A stretch of DNA of 64,000 bases from Lolium rigidum (taxonomy: Eukaryota; Streptophyta; Magnoliopsida; Poales; Poaceae): NCBI RefSeq assembly GCF_022539505.1, contig NC_061508.1, forward strand, positions 345,353,484 through 345,417,483, in the 5' to 3' direction. How positions within the stretch are numbered: the stretch's first letter is position 1; every line of letters begins with the position of its first letter. The notes beneath the pieces were generated by a model. The model saw only the letters and a list, made by a program, of their open reading frames with translations. It made no database searches and was not told where the DNA came from. Made by a program: the position numbers and the translations under genes. Of the stretch, positions 12,094 to 22,299 are shown in pieces.

Positions 12094-13876
12094 GTACTAA
12101 ATATATGAATGCCAAAAACAAATTATCAACCTCTCCGCCAGAATCTTCCATTGTGTGCCTGCAGCTATAGCTTCCATCCTTATTACCTTACCATATTCGA
12201 ATAGTCTGCAAAGTTGACAAACAAAGGAGTGAAACCCATAATTGGCAGACTGGAAATTTCAATATGTTACTAAATCCCAGTTGAATACTCCTGCCATGTA
12301 CGGTTAAGCACACTCATCATCTATGGTGCTCTCTTGTTGGAAATATCTAATATACATGGGATCAACCTCGGCAAGACACTGTAGCAAAATCCCAAGTTGT
12401 TTTTTTACTCTAGAATCGAGCTCCTTGACTAACCTAGCTTGCTATCTATGTTATCTATGTAACACCGAATCTAGCACTGAAGAGGGATCAGCCTGTTATA
12501 TACCAGCAAAGGTATATGCAGGCCTTTTGCATGCAAAACCTGAAGGTACATGCATGTCTTTGAAGGTTTTTTCAGGCCATCCAAACCACCATTTCTTTTC
12601 ACAAAACAGTGGGAGAACTATTTGTCCCTAAATTTCAAATGTACCGCGCATCCTCCAATGAAATCATAGGCTGCACTAAATTTGGGAAAAGAAAGCAAAC
12701 CAATATGATATCTATGATACCACACGTTGGATATTATACTACAGAAAAATCCAAACTATAGATACAACCATAGATAGGTAGAAACAAATTTTATAAGGTT
12801 GATGTATCCTAATGCAGACTATGCACACTGCAACAGAATTAGTTAACCTGACCTCTCGTAGCCTATGATAGTGCAGAAAAATGCACTATTTGTTCTACAG
12901 ATGCTAAATTAATTTCAGTTTCAAACACACCACATACTTTCGTGCTAGATTGTAGTTAGAACATCTACTGCCAATCTGGGTAGTATAAATTGAAGATGAG
13001 AAGTTAAATAAATCACAAACAATTGTACTTGGTTTACTTGGTTTACTTGGATCAATAAATTATCTTATAATTACCTGGCATGGGACTCAGCCCCTCAATC
13101 TTGCTTCATTTATGTCGAGTGTTCAAGGAACCCTGTAGGTTGCCAAGACTGCACCTCTGCTAAAACAAATGTGGCACCTGTTATCAATAAGGAATGACAT
13201 AGAAATTGTTATTCTGCACCAAAGAAAAGGTTACGTAAATCTACCCATTCAAAGACCCTCTTCAAAATCATCAAGACGTGTAACAGCTTCAGTGGAGACA
13301 TTTGTCAGTATCATATTTGATGAATTCCTGAACCCATACATTTGACACTTGTGAATCCAGATAACAAATTTAGAATACATATTCCAAATTCTCTGTAAGC
13401 AATAAGATTGCATTACATATTATTTTGGAAATGAACTAACCAAGAACTGGCCGACAATCAAAAGATATATGAAAACAAAATACTGACATACTGATGCAAG
13501 TAAGAGATATGTGAGATCTCTAATAGTAAGACAAATAATTAAATTGCTAAACCAGAAAGTATGGCCTGCTGCCTGAGCGGGACAATGTCACAATGTATGA
13601 CCTAATTATATCTGAGATGCTCAATCTGATTCATCTGCCTTTTGTGATATGTGAACCGCTTGTATGTCCTCATTCACAATTAATTATGTAGTTGCTAATT
13701 GGAGAACTCAAGTAGCAGCCCTGCTGTTTCTGAAAATATAAGTCTCAAGCAGCTAAGCTAACCACAACTACAAGCACTGCTATACTATGTATGGATTAGT
13801 TATCATGGTCATTTTACCTCAGGTATTGGAAAACAGAAAATGAATTAGTGATTGATATGCTCCCTTAAACTAACTA
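12094..13876. other. AT-rich intergenic DNA, no supported gene
   Basis: The only longer frame (12323-12631, plus) starts in unremarkable sequence and has no recognised domain. Nothing else supports a gene or RNA. Confidence 0.5.
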
Positions 13877-13993
13877 GGGATTTCTATTTTCGTGCCCTCA
13901 GGTTCTTAGTTGTGCTCAGTTTCCCCAGCCGCTTAGTTTTTCCTCAGTTTTCCCCAAACCCTTGTCTGGAACCCTCACAAGGAGCTCAGACGG
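13877..13993. mobile_element. Left terminus of a Mutator-like element, cut off by element A
   Basis: The block begins GGGATTTCTATTTTCGTGC and continues with GTGCTCAGTTTCCCC and TTTTTCCTCAGTTTTCCCC. These are the same terminal motifs as the complete Mutator-like element at 38812-51387. It runs about 117 bp and is replaced at 13994 by the LTR of element A. No matching right terminus was found nearby, so only one end survives. Confidence 0.8.
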
Positions 13994-15574
13994 TGATACG
14001 TCCCAAACGTATCTATAATTTCTTATGTTCCATGCTACTTTTATGATGATACTCACATGTTTTATACACATTATATGTCATTATTATGCATTTTCCGGCA
14101 CTAACCTATTGACGAGATGCCGAAGAGTCAGTTGCTGTTTTCTGAAATCCTAGTAAGGAAATATTCTCGGAATTGGACGAAATCAACGCCCAGGGTCCTA
14201 TTTTTCCAGGAAGCTTCCAGAAGTCCGAAGAGGAAACGAAGTGGGGCCACGAGGTGGCGACACACCAGGGCGGCGCGGCCCAAGCCCTGGCCGCGCCGAC
14301 CTGTTGTGTGGGCCCCTCGTGACGCCCCTTGACCTGCCCTTCCGCCTACTTAAAGCCTTCGTCGCGAAACCCCCAGTAACGAGAGCCACGATACGGAAAA
14401 CCTTACTGAGACGCCGCCGCCAATCCCATCTCGGGGGATTCAGGAGATCGCCTCCGGCACCCTGCCGGAGAGGGGAATCATCTCCCGGAGGTCTCTTCAT
14501 CGCCATGATCGCCTCCGGATCGATGTGTGAGTAGTCCACCCCTGGACTATGGGTCCATAGCAGTAGCTAGATGGTTGTCTTCTCCTCATTGTGCTATCAT
14601 GTTAGATCTTGTGAGCTGCCTATCATGATCAAGATCATCTATTTGTAATGTTACATGTTGTGTTTGTTGGGATCCGATGAATATTGAATACTATGTCAAG
14701 TTGATTATCAATCTATCATATATGTTATTTATGTTCTTGCATGCTCTCCGTTGCTAGTAGAGGCTCTGGCCAAGTTGATAGTTGTGAATCCAAGAGGGAG
14801 TATTTATGCTCGATAGTGGATTCATGCCTCCATTAAATCTGGGACAATGACAGAAAGTTCTAAGGTTGTGGATGTGCTGTTGCCACTAGAGATAAAACAT
14901 CGATGCTTTGTTTAAGGATATTTGTGTTGATTACATTACGCACCATACTTAATGCAATTGTCTGTTGTTTGCAACTTAATACTTGGAAGGGGTTCGGATG
15001 ATAACTCGAAGGTGGACTTTTTAGGCATAGATGCATGCTGGATAGCGGCCTATGTACTTTGTCGTAATGCCCTGATTAAATCTCATAGTACTCATCATGA
15101 TATATGTATGTGCATTGTTATGCCTTCTTTATTTGTCAATTGCCCAACTGTAATTTGTTCACCCAACATCTGTTTATCTTATGGGAGAGACACCACTAGT
15201 GAACTGTGGACCACGGTCCAATTCTTTACATCTGAAATACAATCTACTGCAATTGTTCTTTATTGTTCTTCGCAAACAATCATCATCATCATCCACACTA
15301 TACATCTAATCCTTTGTTTACAGCAAGCCGGTGAGATTGACAACCTCACTGTTACGTTGGGGCAAAGTACTTTGATTGTGTTGTGCAGGTTCCACGTTGG
15401 CGCCGGAATCCCTGGTGTTGCGCCGCACTACACTCCGTCACCAACAACCTTCAACGTGCTTCTTGACTCCTACTGGTTCGATAACCTTGGTTTCTTACTG
15501 AGGAAAAACTTACTGCTGTGCGCATCACACCTTCCTCTTGGGGTTCCCAACGGACGTGTCAACTACGCGCAGCA
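13994..15574 (+). mobile_element. LTR of element A (Gypsy-type, tRNA-Asp-primed family)
   Basis: A 1581-bp LTR with TG...CA ends: TGATACGTCCCAAACG at the left and CTACGCGCAGCA at the right, directly before primer-binding sites. It aligns by eye with the LTRs of X and Z through ATGTTCCATGCTACTTTTA, the GGAATTGGACGAAATCAACG motif, the GGAGATCGCCTCCGG region and ATTGGGCAAC/GTTGGGTGAAC. Open frames inside it, such as 14241-14534, are not genes. The partner LTR is missing. Confidence 0.85.
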
Positions 15575-15585
15575 AGTAGATTTTC

Positions 15586-15677
15586 TGGCGCCATTGCCGG
15601 GGAACGAAGAAAAGTTACACCACAAAGATTTCCAACTCCCACGTCAACAGCTCTTTTTCTGGCGCCGTTGCCGGGGA
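15586..15677 (+). promoter_or_regulatory. Two primer-binding sites complementary to tRNA-Asp
   Basis: TGGCGCCATTGCCGGGGA at 15586-15603 and TGGCGCCGTTGCCGGGGA at 15660-15677 lie 74 bp apart after the LTR. The second exactly complements the 3' end of plant tRNA-Asp including CCA; the first has one change. Each is preceded by TTTTCT. A single site is normal, so this is a local duplication of the priming region. Confidence 0.8.
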
Positions 15678-15901
15678 GATCAAGACACGCTGCAAGGGGA
15701 GTCTCCCACATCCAATCTCTTTACTTTGTTTTTGTCTTGCTTTACTTTATTTTATTTACTGCTTTGTTTGCTCTTATATCAAAAACACAAAAAAATTAGT
15801 TGCTAGTTTTACTTTATTTAGTGTCTTGTTCTCCATATCAAAAACACACAAAAAATTAGTTACTCGCATTTACTTTATTTATCTTTTGTTTATTTCATCA
15901 T

Positions 15902-16424
15902 GTTTCCTCCTAAGTACACTCTAAAAGACATACCGGACGTGGGTCTATCATTGGGAGAGATAATATAGAAGATTTTTTCACTCATGTTAGTACAGCTGAA
16001 GATTTTGAAGATAGACACTTGGTAGAACTTGCTCCTACTTATGAAATTGCTGTTGCTTCTTTAGTACACATGTTGGAAACTAAATTTGTTAATCTCAATC
16101 CTATAATTCAACATATGTTTCTTACACTCGGTGATATGGAAGAAGGAGAAAAGAAAGATTTTGTTTTAGAAACCCTTCTTAAAGAATTTGGTGGTGTAGC
16201 AAGAGAGGCTAGAAAAGTCTTTATTAAATATAAGATGCTTGGCTCTTATACCAACTTTGCTAGTACCCTCGAAAAGATGGACATGGATAGAATAAGGTAC
16301 ACTAATAATGTTAATGATGGTGGGGAGATTAAGACAACAATACCTTGTAAGCTCCTAGGAATGCATGAAGCTCTAGAAAATAACTATGGTTGGCTTGTTC
16401 CCGAAAATTTGTTTGATGAGCATA
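15902..16424 (+). pseudogene. Gag-position ORF of element A, broken and truncated
   Basis: An ATG at 15902 opens MFPPKYTLKDIPDVGLSLGE but stops after 23 codons. A second frame is then open from about 16019 to 16424 (LAPTYEIAVASLVHMLETKF... to VPENLFDEH) and is clearly coding-like, with acidic helices. It ends abruptly where GC-rich DNA begins at 16425. I see no zinc knuckle, protease, reverse transcriptase or integrase. This ORF type recurs in non-autonomous tRNA-Asp-primed grass retrotransposons, but its function is unknown to me. Confidence 0.65.
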
Positions 16425-16963
16425 GCCGCCACGGCCGAGCCTCCGCGCCGCGCCGCCAGGCCGTGCCCTGCCCCGCGCCTCAGGCCGCCGCTGCCTCGCC
16501 ACGACGCGAGGACAAGCGCAACGACGCCAGCCGCGAGCATGGACAGCAGCACCTGCCCCGTGTCGCGTCGTGCCGTACCTCGGCCGTCGCTGGCCGCACC
16601 TCGACGCCGTCCCGTGCCGCGTCTCTCTGGTCGCGTCTCCGGCTCCCGCTGGCCGCGCGTCGCCGCCGCCCAGTGCCGCGTCTCTCTGGCCGCGCCGCGC
16701 CTCGCTATAGCCGCGTCGCGTCTCTCTGCCCGCGCCGGCCTCGCCCGCCACGCCGTCCTGGCCGCGCCGCTGCTCTCGCTCGCTGGTGCCGTGGACGCGC
16801 AGTATACTCAGAAGGATGGTGTCCGGTTTGGGTTGTGTGTGGGTTTGGGGAATAAAAATGAGGACGGACGTCTGTGTGCGTCCGCGCGACATCCGTGTAT
16901 CCGCGGGACGATCCAAACGGACCGTTTAGGTCATAGCGTTGGAGTTGCCCTAACTTGCAACTA
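16425..16963. mobile_element. GC-rich DNA-transposon fragment with terminus GTTGGAGTTGCCCTA
   Basis: The sequence shifts abruptly at 16425 to very GC-rich repetitive DNA (CGCGTCGC/TCTCTCTGGCCGC words). It then runs through GGACGGACGTCTGTGTGCG and CCAAACGGACCGTTTAGG and ends GCGTTGGAGTTGCCCTAA. That ending is a typical outward grass DNA-transposon terminus (TAGGGCAACTCCAACG). The left terminus is absent. The Ala/Arg-rich frames here are compositional. Confidence 0.55.
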
Positions 16964-17291
16964 TATGCGCAGATGATTGTAGAATCAAACCGCGTAGGAT
17001 TTCACGAGCATGAACTTAGTTCAGCTCAGAACTAATAAATCCTTGCAAATATAGGTTGGAAAATATTAGTGTACAATATTAGCTAAAATCACGCTGGTCT
17101 GACCACTTTCTGCCACGTGGTAGCCTCGCGACAGATTGACAATGAGGCAGAAGTGCAGAACACAGTACACAGATTACACGAAACCAGACGGGAGAGCGGC
17201 GCGGTCAAAGCTTATCGCGCCAGCTCGCGTTGACCACACGACGAGCAGAGAGCAGTAGCGCGGGCGCCGACGGGCACGCGCCGCCGCAGGC

Positions 17292-18149
17292 TCACTTGGC
17301 CTCGTCCTTGCGGCGGCCGAAGTCGTGCACGGAGAGGTGGAGCTCGGCGGCGGCGACGAGGAAGTGCACGGCCTGCGGCGGCCGGAGCAGCGCCACCACG
17401 GCGCGCAGCGTGTCCATCCTGAGCCCGTCCGCCATCTCCAGCACCCGCCTCATCCCCTCCGCCTTCGCACCCATCTCCCGCTCCATGCCCTCCTCCGCCG
17501 CGCCGCCGCCTGCGGAGAGCTCCACCATCTTCACCGTGGCCAGCGACTCCTGTGTTTGCACATTGCTCGTAGCTGAGCAGAGCTCCAGGGCCAACGAATA
17601 GTTAATTGATCAGTTGGTTACCTGCGCGCTGGCGGCGGCCTCATCGATCTCGCGTTCGCTCCGGATGGTGCGGCGCTGGAGCTGGTCCGCGGCCTGGAGC
17701 TGGTCGGCGGAGAGGCCGCCGAGGTCGCCGTCGTGGAGGTCACCGCCGTCGAGGAAGGCCGGGAGCTGGGCCTCGAGCTGCGCGCCGGACTTGGAGTAGA
17801 GCAGCTGGAGCGCGGCGGTGGGGCGCCAGCCGCCGCACCACAGGTAGAGGGTCTCGGTGGCGGAGATCCAGGAGGGCGCGAACATGGGGAGCACGTCGTC
17901 GGAGGCGGCCGCGGACTTGGCGCGGTAGTAGTGCTCGTAGTGGCCGAGGACCCGGTCGACCAGGCGCCGGAGGCCGGCGTCGTCTTCGTGGCCGGCGGAC
18001 GCCGCCGCCGCGGCACGGAGCGCGTCCAGGTCGCGGGACTGCTGCAAGATCCAGCACTCGAAGAACTTGGCGAAGGTCTCGGCGCCGTCGGGCGGGGTCA
18101 GGGTGCCGTTGGCGTGAGCGGCGTGCTGTGGTCGCGAGGTGGCGGTCAT
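17292..18149 (-). CDS. DOG1-domain protein (DELAY OF GERMINATION 1-like), two exons, 261 aa
   Basis: Exon 1 is 17622-18149 (176 codons from the ATG at 18147-18149) and exon 2 is 17292-17549 (85 codons plus TGA). The 72-bp intron has GT at the donor (GCGCAG|GTAACC) and an ACACAG acceptor, phase 0. The protein shows DOG1-domain blocks in order: FAKFFECWILQQSRDLDAL (about 26-44), LVDRVLGHYEHYYRAK (63-78), the Trp-rich APSWISATETLYLWCGGWRP (91-110), then the C-terminal helices with LRMDTLRAVVALLRPPQAVH. Family knowledge: DOG1 proteins control seed dormancy, and the domain also occurs in TGA bZIP factors. No bZIP precedes it here, so it is a stand-alone DOG1-like protein. The length is typical. 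No stops or frameshifts; it looks functional. It sits alone between transposon remnants. Confidence 0.88.
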
Positions 18150-18199
18150 GGCGATCCAAGTGGCTGCCTCTCTCGGACGCTGGGTGTACAGGCGGTGTA

Positions 18200-18260
18200 G
18201 CGAGGTAGGTGAAGGCTGGAGTGAAGGAGAGGGGCGGTCGATTTTAAAAGTGGCAGGACG
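18200..18260 (-). promoter_or_regulatory. Possible core promoter of the DOG1-like gene
   Basis: On the minus strand CTTTTAAAAT at 18241-18250 lies about 92 bp upstream of the ATG, followed by a C/T-rich leader. Spacing and composition suit a TATA-like element. No defined hormone-response site was identified close to it. Confidence 0.35.
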
Positions 18261-19029
18261 GAGGATACGCCAAGGTGGCTTTCTACATTTGGAGAGGTAG
18301 ACGTCACAAAAATTAACACTTTACTAAGAGTGTAGCTAAGAAAATTCGACAGAGTGACTCACACTTTTACCCTTTCGCATAAATAACACACTTTGTTAGT
18401 CGGTAGCCTGGTAGCCAACCTCACAAGTCACTGAGCTAATCGTCGTGTGTCATTTTTTCAAAGCCAAAAGTGTGCGTGTGCCATTTTGTCAATTTTCGGA
18501 CCTATCCTGTACAGGGGTACAAAGTCTGTGAGCTTTTATTTAAGATACATAGCCTATGAGAAAAAAACAACTTTACAACAAAACGTAAATTTTGCCTCGT
18601 AATATTTGATTCCAAGGATTTTCATAAATTTTATGTAGCATTCAAATCCTTCAAAATTATTCTATGATGGATGTTTGATTCATAGATTGTAATCAATAGA
18701 AAAAGCGAATCATTTGCACTAAATTTTCGTAGAAAATATAACATCCACTCAATGCATTTTTAAGAATCCTTTGTTTCTCTATAACAGAAACAAACAAATT
18801 CCGATCAATCCAAAATCATGTAGTGTTGGAATGGACATGATATCACAACCATCCATTTTTTTCCTACTCATGCATCTTCGGAATCCCGCGAATCGAAGAG
18901 GCGCTAGTGGTTGAAGTCGATATCGTCCATGTATCTTGTTTCTTAAGGTGATCTCGCAGGTTTAATGTAAGCATGGTCATTCACACTTTTGGGCGGGCTT
19001 ATTGAAGATCTACCAATTCTTTTTATGGC
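18261..19029. other. Upstream intergenic DNA with a degenerate MITE-like segment
   Basis: Between about 18590 and 18850 words such as CCAAGGATTTTCATAAATTT, ATTCAAATCCTT, TTGATTCATAG and AAGAATCCTTTGTTTC resemble the inner sequence of grass Tourist/Harbinger MITEs, but termini and a target duplication are not clear. No gene seen. Confidence 0.35.
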
Positions 19030-19660
19030 TTGGAACTTCATCAAGGATGGGCCCTAGGTCAGGTTCTAGGAGGGCACTTGATATTTGATTGGAGTTGTTC
19101 AAATCGTAAGGAACAAACATGCCACATTCACCAATATTCTAGGTGTCTCTCCTGCAAATGTTACCTTCAGAAGTGATCTAATCGGTCCTCGATTTGTAGT
19201 GTGAAAACCCTTAATTTGTTGGATCGACTAGAATATGTTAATGGTGTAGATGAGTTTAGATGGAATCCAGAATGGAAAATCCTCTATAAATTCTCACTAC
19301 GTTGATCTACTTCATACTAACACTACCATGAATAGTTACGAATTCTAGAAGATGAAAGCCATGTCAAGATTAAGATCTAATTTCTGGTCATAGGAAATCT
19401 CTCTTTGGTAACTTTGTGGTGGTGTACTCTTGAAAAGGCTAAACGTAATTGCCGAGGAAGCACGCAATTGTGTCTTCTGCCACCATGATGGCCCAGTAAA
19501 CATCTATTTTCTATTGGACATTTGCTCGAGATGTGTGATCTATTTCTCATGCATGTAGCTTCTAATATGTATCCACCTCATATTGTCTAAATTATGTTCC
19601 GAGAATTCATGAGAAACTTATTAATGGCCTACAAGAAACACAAATGTGAAGACCAAAATA
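19030..19660 (+). pseudogene. Highly decayed LINE ORF2 C-terminal remnant
   Basis: Read on the plus strand with several in-frame stops, mostly where Trp is expected, the block matches the part of grass LINE ORF2 after the reverse transcriptase: SLYNIV-like YLIGVVQIVRNKH, then NILGVSPANVTFRSDLIGP, INSHYVDLLHTN, and the zf-RVT motif NCVFCHHDGPVN near 19460-19500. It carries many more disabling changes than the LINE at 2401-4317, so it is older and from another subfamily. No ends or target duplication recognised. Confidence 0.72.
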
Positions 19661-20548
19661 AATTTGTAATGCCTACTTAGGGCTGCATTTTTTCCCACGC
19701 AGCCGAAAATACAGCATGTTTTAAAGGAAATTTTACAAGTTCGTAGAAATAATCTTCACGCATGTGAAATAATCTTCACCCGGGAGCCGCCGAATTGAAT
19801 TTCTAGAGGATTTAGTTATATAAAACTCAGGTTCATGGAATCTGTGGAAGTAACATAATGTAGTCCTAGCATCTTGCATGCCTCGATCAGGCTGAGCCTC
19901 CATGTTTGCAAGTGGACCTCTGCCAACGGAACAGCTGTGGATTCCTTGTTCAAAGCGTACTATCCTTCATCCACCAATGGCATGCACCTTTGTTGGAAAG
20001 AAAAATGAAATGTTATGGTGGGCAGTGTGCCACGCGACGGGTGATGAGTCGATTATCTTTAGCCGCGGCGCATGCAGTTGGCTGCCTGGGTCTGACTCTG
20101 ACCTGGTGCATCGCCCCTAGCTCGGAGGCTGGGACGTACTATGTCGGCTCGTCGAGTTCCGCCATCACGTCTCTGGACGGACGCACGCAGGCGCGGAGCA
20201 AGTTGACGCCGTTTTTTTTTTTTTTTGAACATAAGTTGACGCCGCTTGGTTCCTTCCTTGGGAGCGAAGGCAAAAGAAGAGCTACATCACTACATGCATC
20301 GGCCCGAGTCCGGGCTAGCTGCGGCGCACACTGGTTGCACGGGCCCGGCTCGGGCGGTTTCCGGTGGGAGACGCCGTGGCACATGGTTTTCTCTTCTCTA
20401 CGTACTCTCAGAGTTGGAAGTGGTAGAGCACGAATAATACCATACATGTATCATTGCCACTTCTGTTCCTATTAGTATAACTGCTGATTACATATACACA
20501 AGACAAGCTTAACGAGTCATCAACTCAGCTCGTTTGGCCCGTTTATAA
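19661..20548. other. Intergenic DNA, no supported gene
   Basis: It contains a T homopolymer at about 20213-20226 and frames at 19902-20475 without recognised domains. Confidence 0.45.
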
Positions 20549-20922
20549 GAGCATCTCCACTCGTCTTCCCGAGAAGCCCTCCACGAGTCGTTTTTTACAT
20601 CCGGACGGCGAAAAACGGCCCAGTCGCGCCCCCAGGTTCTCGTTTTCATCCGGATTTGGGTCTAAATTCATCCGGCGATCCCACGCCATCCCGGCCCCCC
20701 GGGGAGCGCTCGGGGACTCCGGATGGAGCAAAACCAATCGCCCACGCCCACGTGTCTCCTCTTTCGTCCGAACTCCCCGGGCCATCCTCTTTTTCCCCGA
20801 GAAACGCCGCTTGGGGAGCAAACGACTGGAAATATACTGCCCCCCAGGCCAAATTTTCGTCCAATCCGAACGAAAATTTCGCCGGATTTGGGCGTGGAGA
20901 GCGTCAACGAGTAGGGATGCTC
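20549..20922. mobile_element. 374-bp non-autonomous Harbinger-type element with TAA duplication
   Basis: Left end GAGCATCTCCACTCGT and right end ACGAGTAGGGATGCTC are inverted repeats. TAA flanks both sides (20546-20548 and 20923-20925), the 3-bp duplication expected of PIF/Harbinger elements. The GC-rich interior has no credible gene. Confidence 0.8.
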
Positions 20923-20925
20923 TAA

Positions 20926-21201
20926 TAACGATCTAAAATGTTGCTCAGATTGGCATAAGAAATTTCTGAGTTTTCCGTCCTGTCCTAATCAGGGAGGGTT
21001 TACGTATCCATCGATCAATAGTTTACATCATTAATATTTTAATACAAAGCAAAGGAGGGGAGATTTGTGGCTCCATCTACAATCAGTCTCAAAGACTCGT
21101 CAGATTAGTCTTGAACTCGGTCTGTGAGAGGAAGTGCTCGTAGCGGCATAGTGTGCGTACGTATATACAAATGATTGTATGAGCGTATTTATGAACGTTT
21201 A
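20926..21201. other. Short intergenic spacer between two transposons
   Basis: Nothing recognised. Confidence 0.5.
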
Positions 21202-22105
21202 GAGCATCTCCAATCGCGTCCCCCAAACCGCCCGCATTAAGCGTTTGGGGGACGTGTTTTGTTCGTGCCGCGTTTGGGGGACGTCGCTCCCCAGCCGCGT
21301 CCCCCAAACGCCGCCCCAAATAAATATTGGTGCACGAAAACAAGGTTTTCATTCAGATTTGATTATATATTACAAAGTTTGAATAAAAACGGTTTAATTT
21401 CATCTAAACCTAGACTACTGACCGCCCGACGGTGCGTTCGACGGCCCCGCCCCGTCATCGCCTCCCCGCCGCCGCAGCTCCTCCTGCGCGCGCCTCCTCT
21501 CCTTGCGTTAGGCGGTGGGTAGACGCCGCCGCTCCAGCCGCGCGTCCTCGTCCGCCCTCCCCTGCTGCGCCGCCTGGAGGGAGAGCTCGATGGTGCGACG
21601 AATCTGCGCCTCTTCGCGGGCACGGGCGTCGTCCTGGAGCTTTTTCTCCGACTCGAAGGACTCGACGAGCGCGCGTTGCTGATCGACCGTCTCGTCCGGG
21701 TGCGGCCCGTCGTCGTCGGACCACTCGAACTCGTCGTCGTCGTCGTCCACCACCTCGGCCTCCTCCTCCTCCTCCATCATCGCCGCCGCCAACGCGTCCG
21801 CCCGCCTCCCCCAGATCGCCGCCTCCCGCTGCTGACGCTCCTCCGCCGCCAGCTGCTGCTGGCGCTCGACCGACTCCCGCCGCCGGCGCTCGATCACCTC
21901 CCGGCGTTCACGGTACAGCGCATTCCGCTCACCGCGATGGCGCCGGCGCTCGTCAGCCCACCGCTGCTCCATCTCCTCCGTCCGGCGCCGTCGCACCTCT
22001 TTTGCCGTCGAGGAGTCGAACACCGCAATGGTGTCCGCCATCGCCTCCAGAGGTGGTCGACCGGGTGGTCTCGCCGACAAGTTTGGGGTGACATGGCAGC
22101 CAGTG
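21202..22105. mobile_element. Harbinger-like element, left end only, carrying a charged ORF
   Basis: It begins GAGCATCTCCAATCGCGTC after TTA, followed by repeats of GCGTTTGGGGGACG and CCCCAAACGCCGCCCC typical of a grass Harbinger-like family. No matching right terminus is seen, so it is truncated or its right end has decayed by about 22105-22290. Confidence 0.6.
21508..22041 (-). CDS. Highly charged coiled-coil protein of unknown function inside a transposon
   Basis: From the ATG at 22039-22041 the frame encodes about 177 residues: MADTIAVFDSSTAKEVRRRR, then Arg/Glu-rich helices (ADERRRHRGERNALYRERRE, ERQQQLAAEERQQREAAIWG), an acidic patch EEEEEAEVVDDDDDEFEWSD, and a second Gln/Arg-rich helix. 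No transposase DDE motif or DNA-binding domain is visible. It could be the accessory ORF of an autonomous relative or a captured host fragment. GC-rich composition alone may keep the frame open, so coding status is uncertain. Confidence 0.4.
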   Translation of the reverse strand: MADTIAVFDSSTAKEVRRRRTEEMEQRWADERRRHRGERNALYRERREVIERRRRESVERQQQLAAEERQQREAAIWGRRADALAAAMMEEEEEAEVVDDDDDEFEWSDDDGPHPDETVDQQRALVESFESEKKLQDDARAREEAQIRRTIELSLQAAQQGRADEDARLERRRLPTA

Positions 22106-22299
22106 AAAACCGCGCCTCGCCTTCGGCTATGGCGGACGATGGCGGCATCTTTTGGCGTCGTTACCTTATCGAAGGCATCATCTTCGCTTGTCTTGTTATT
22201 ATTTTGGGAGCGGATCCTACAGGTTGTCGGTGGGTGGCGTGGGGGCTACTGGCTCAGTTTCAATAAAGGAGGCGGTCCTAGGGTCCCTCTCAAGCCAAT

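Noticed and set aside
16019..16855. 278-aa open frame continuing past 16425
   Set aside because: The first part is retroelement ORF and the rest is GC-rich transposon DNA; a junction artefact, not one gene.
17606..18208. 200-aa Arg-rich plus-strand frame
   Set aside because: Shadow of the GC-rich DOG1-like exon 1.
19902..20475. Overlapping frames up to 189 aa
   Set aside because: No domain, no splice signals, contains a T homopolymer; likely chance.
21676..22266. 196-aa plus-strand frame antisense to the charged ORF
   Set aside because: Leu/Val/Arg composition of an antisense GC-rich frame with no motif.
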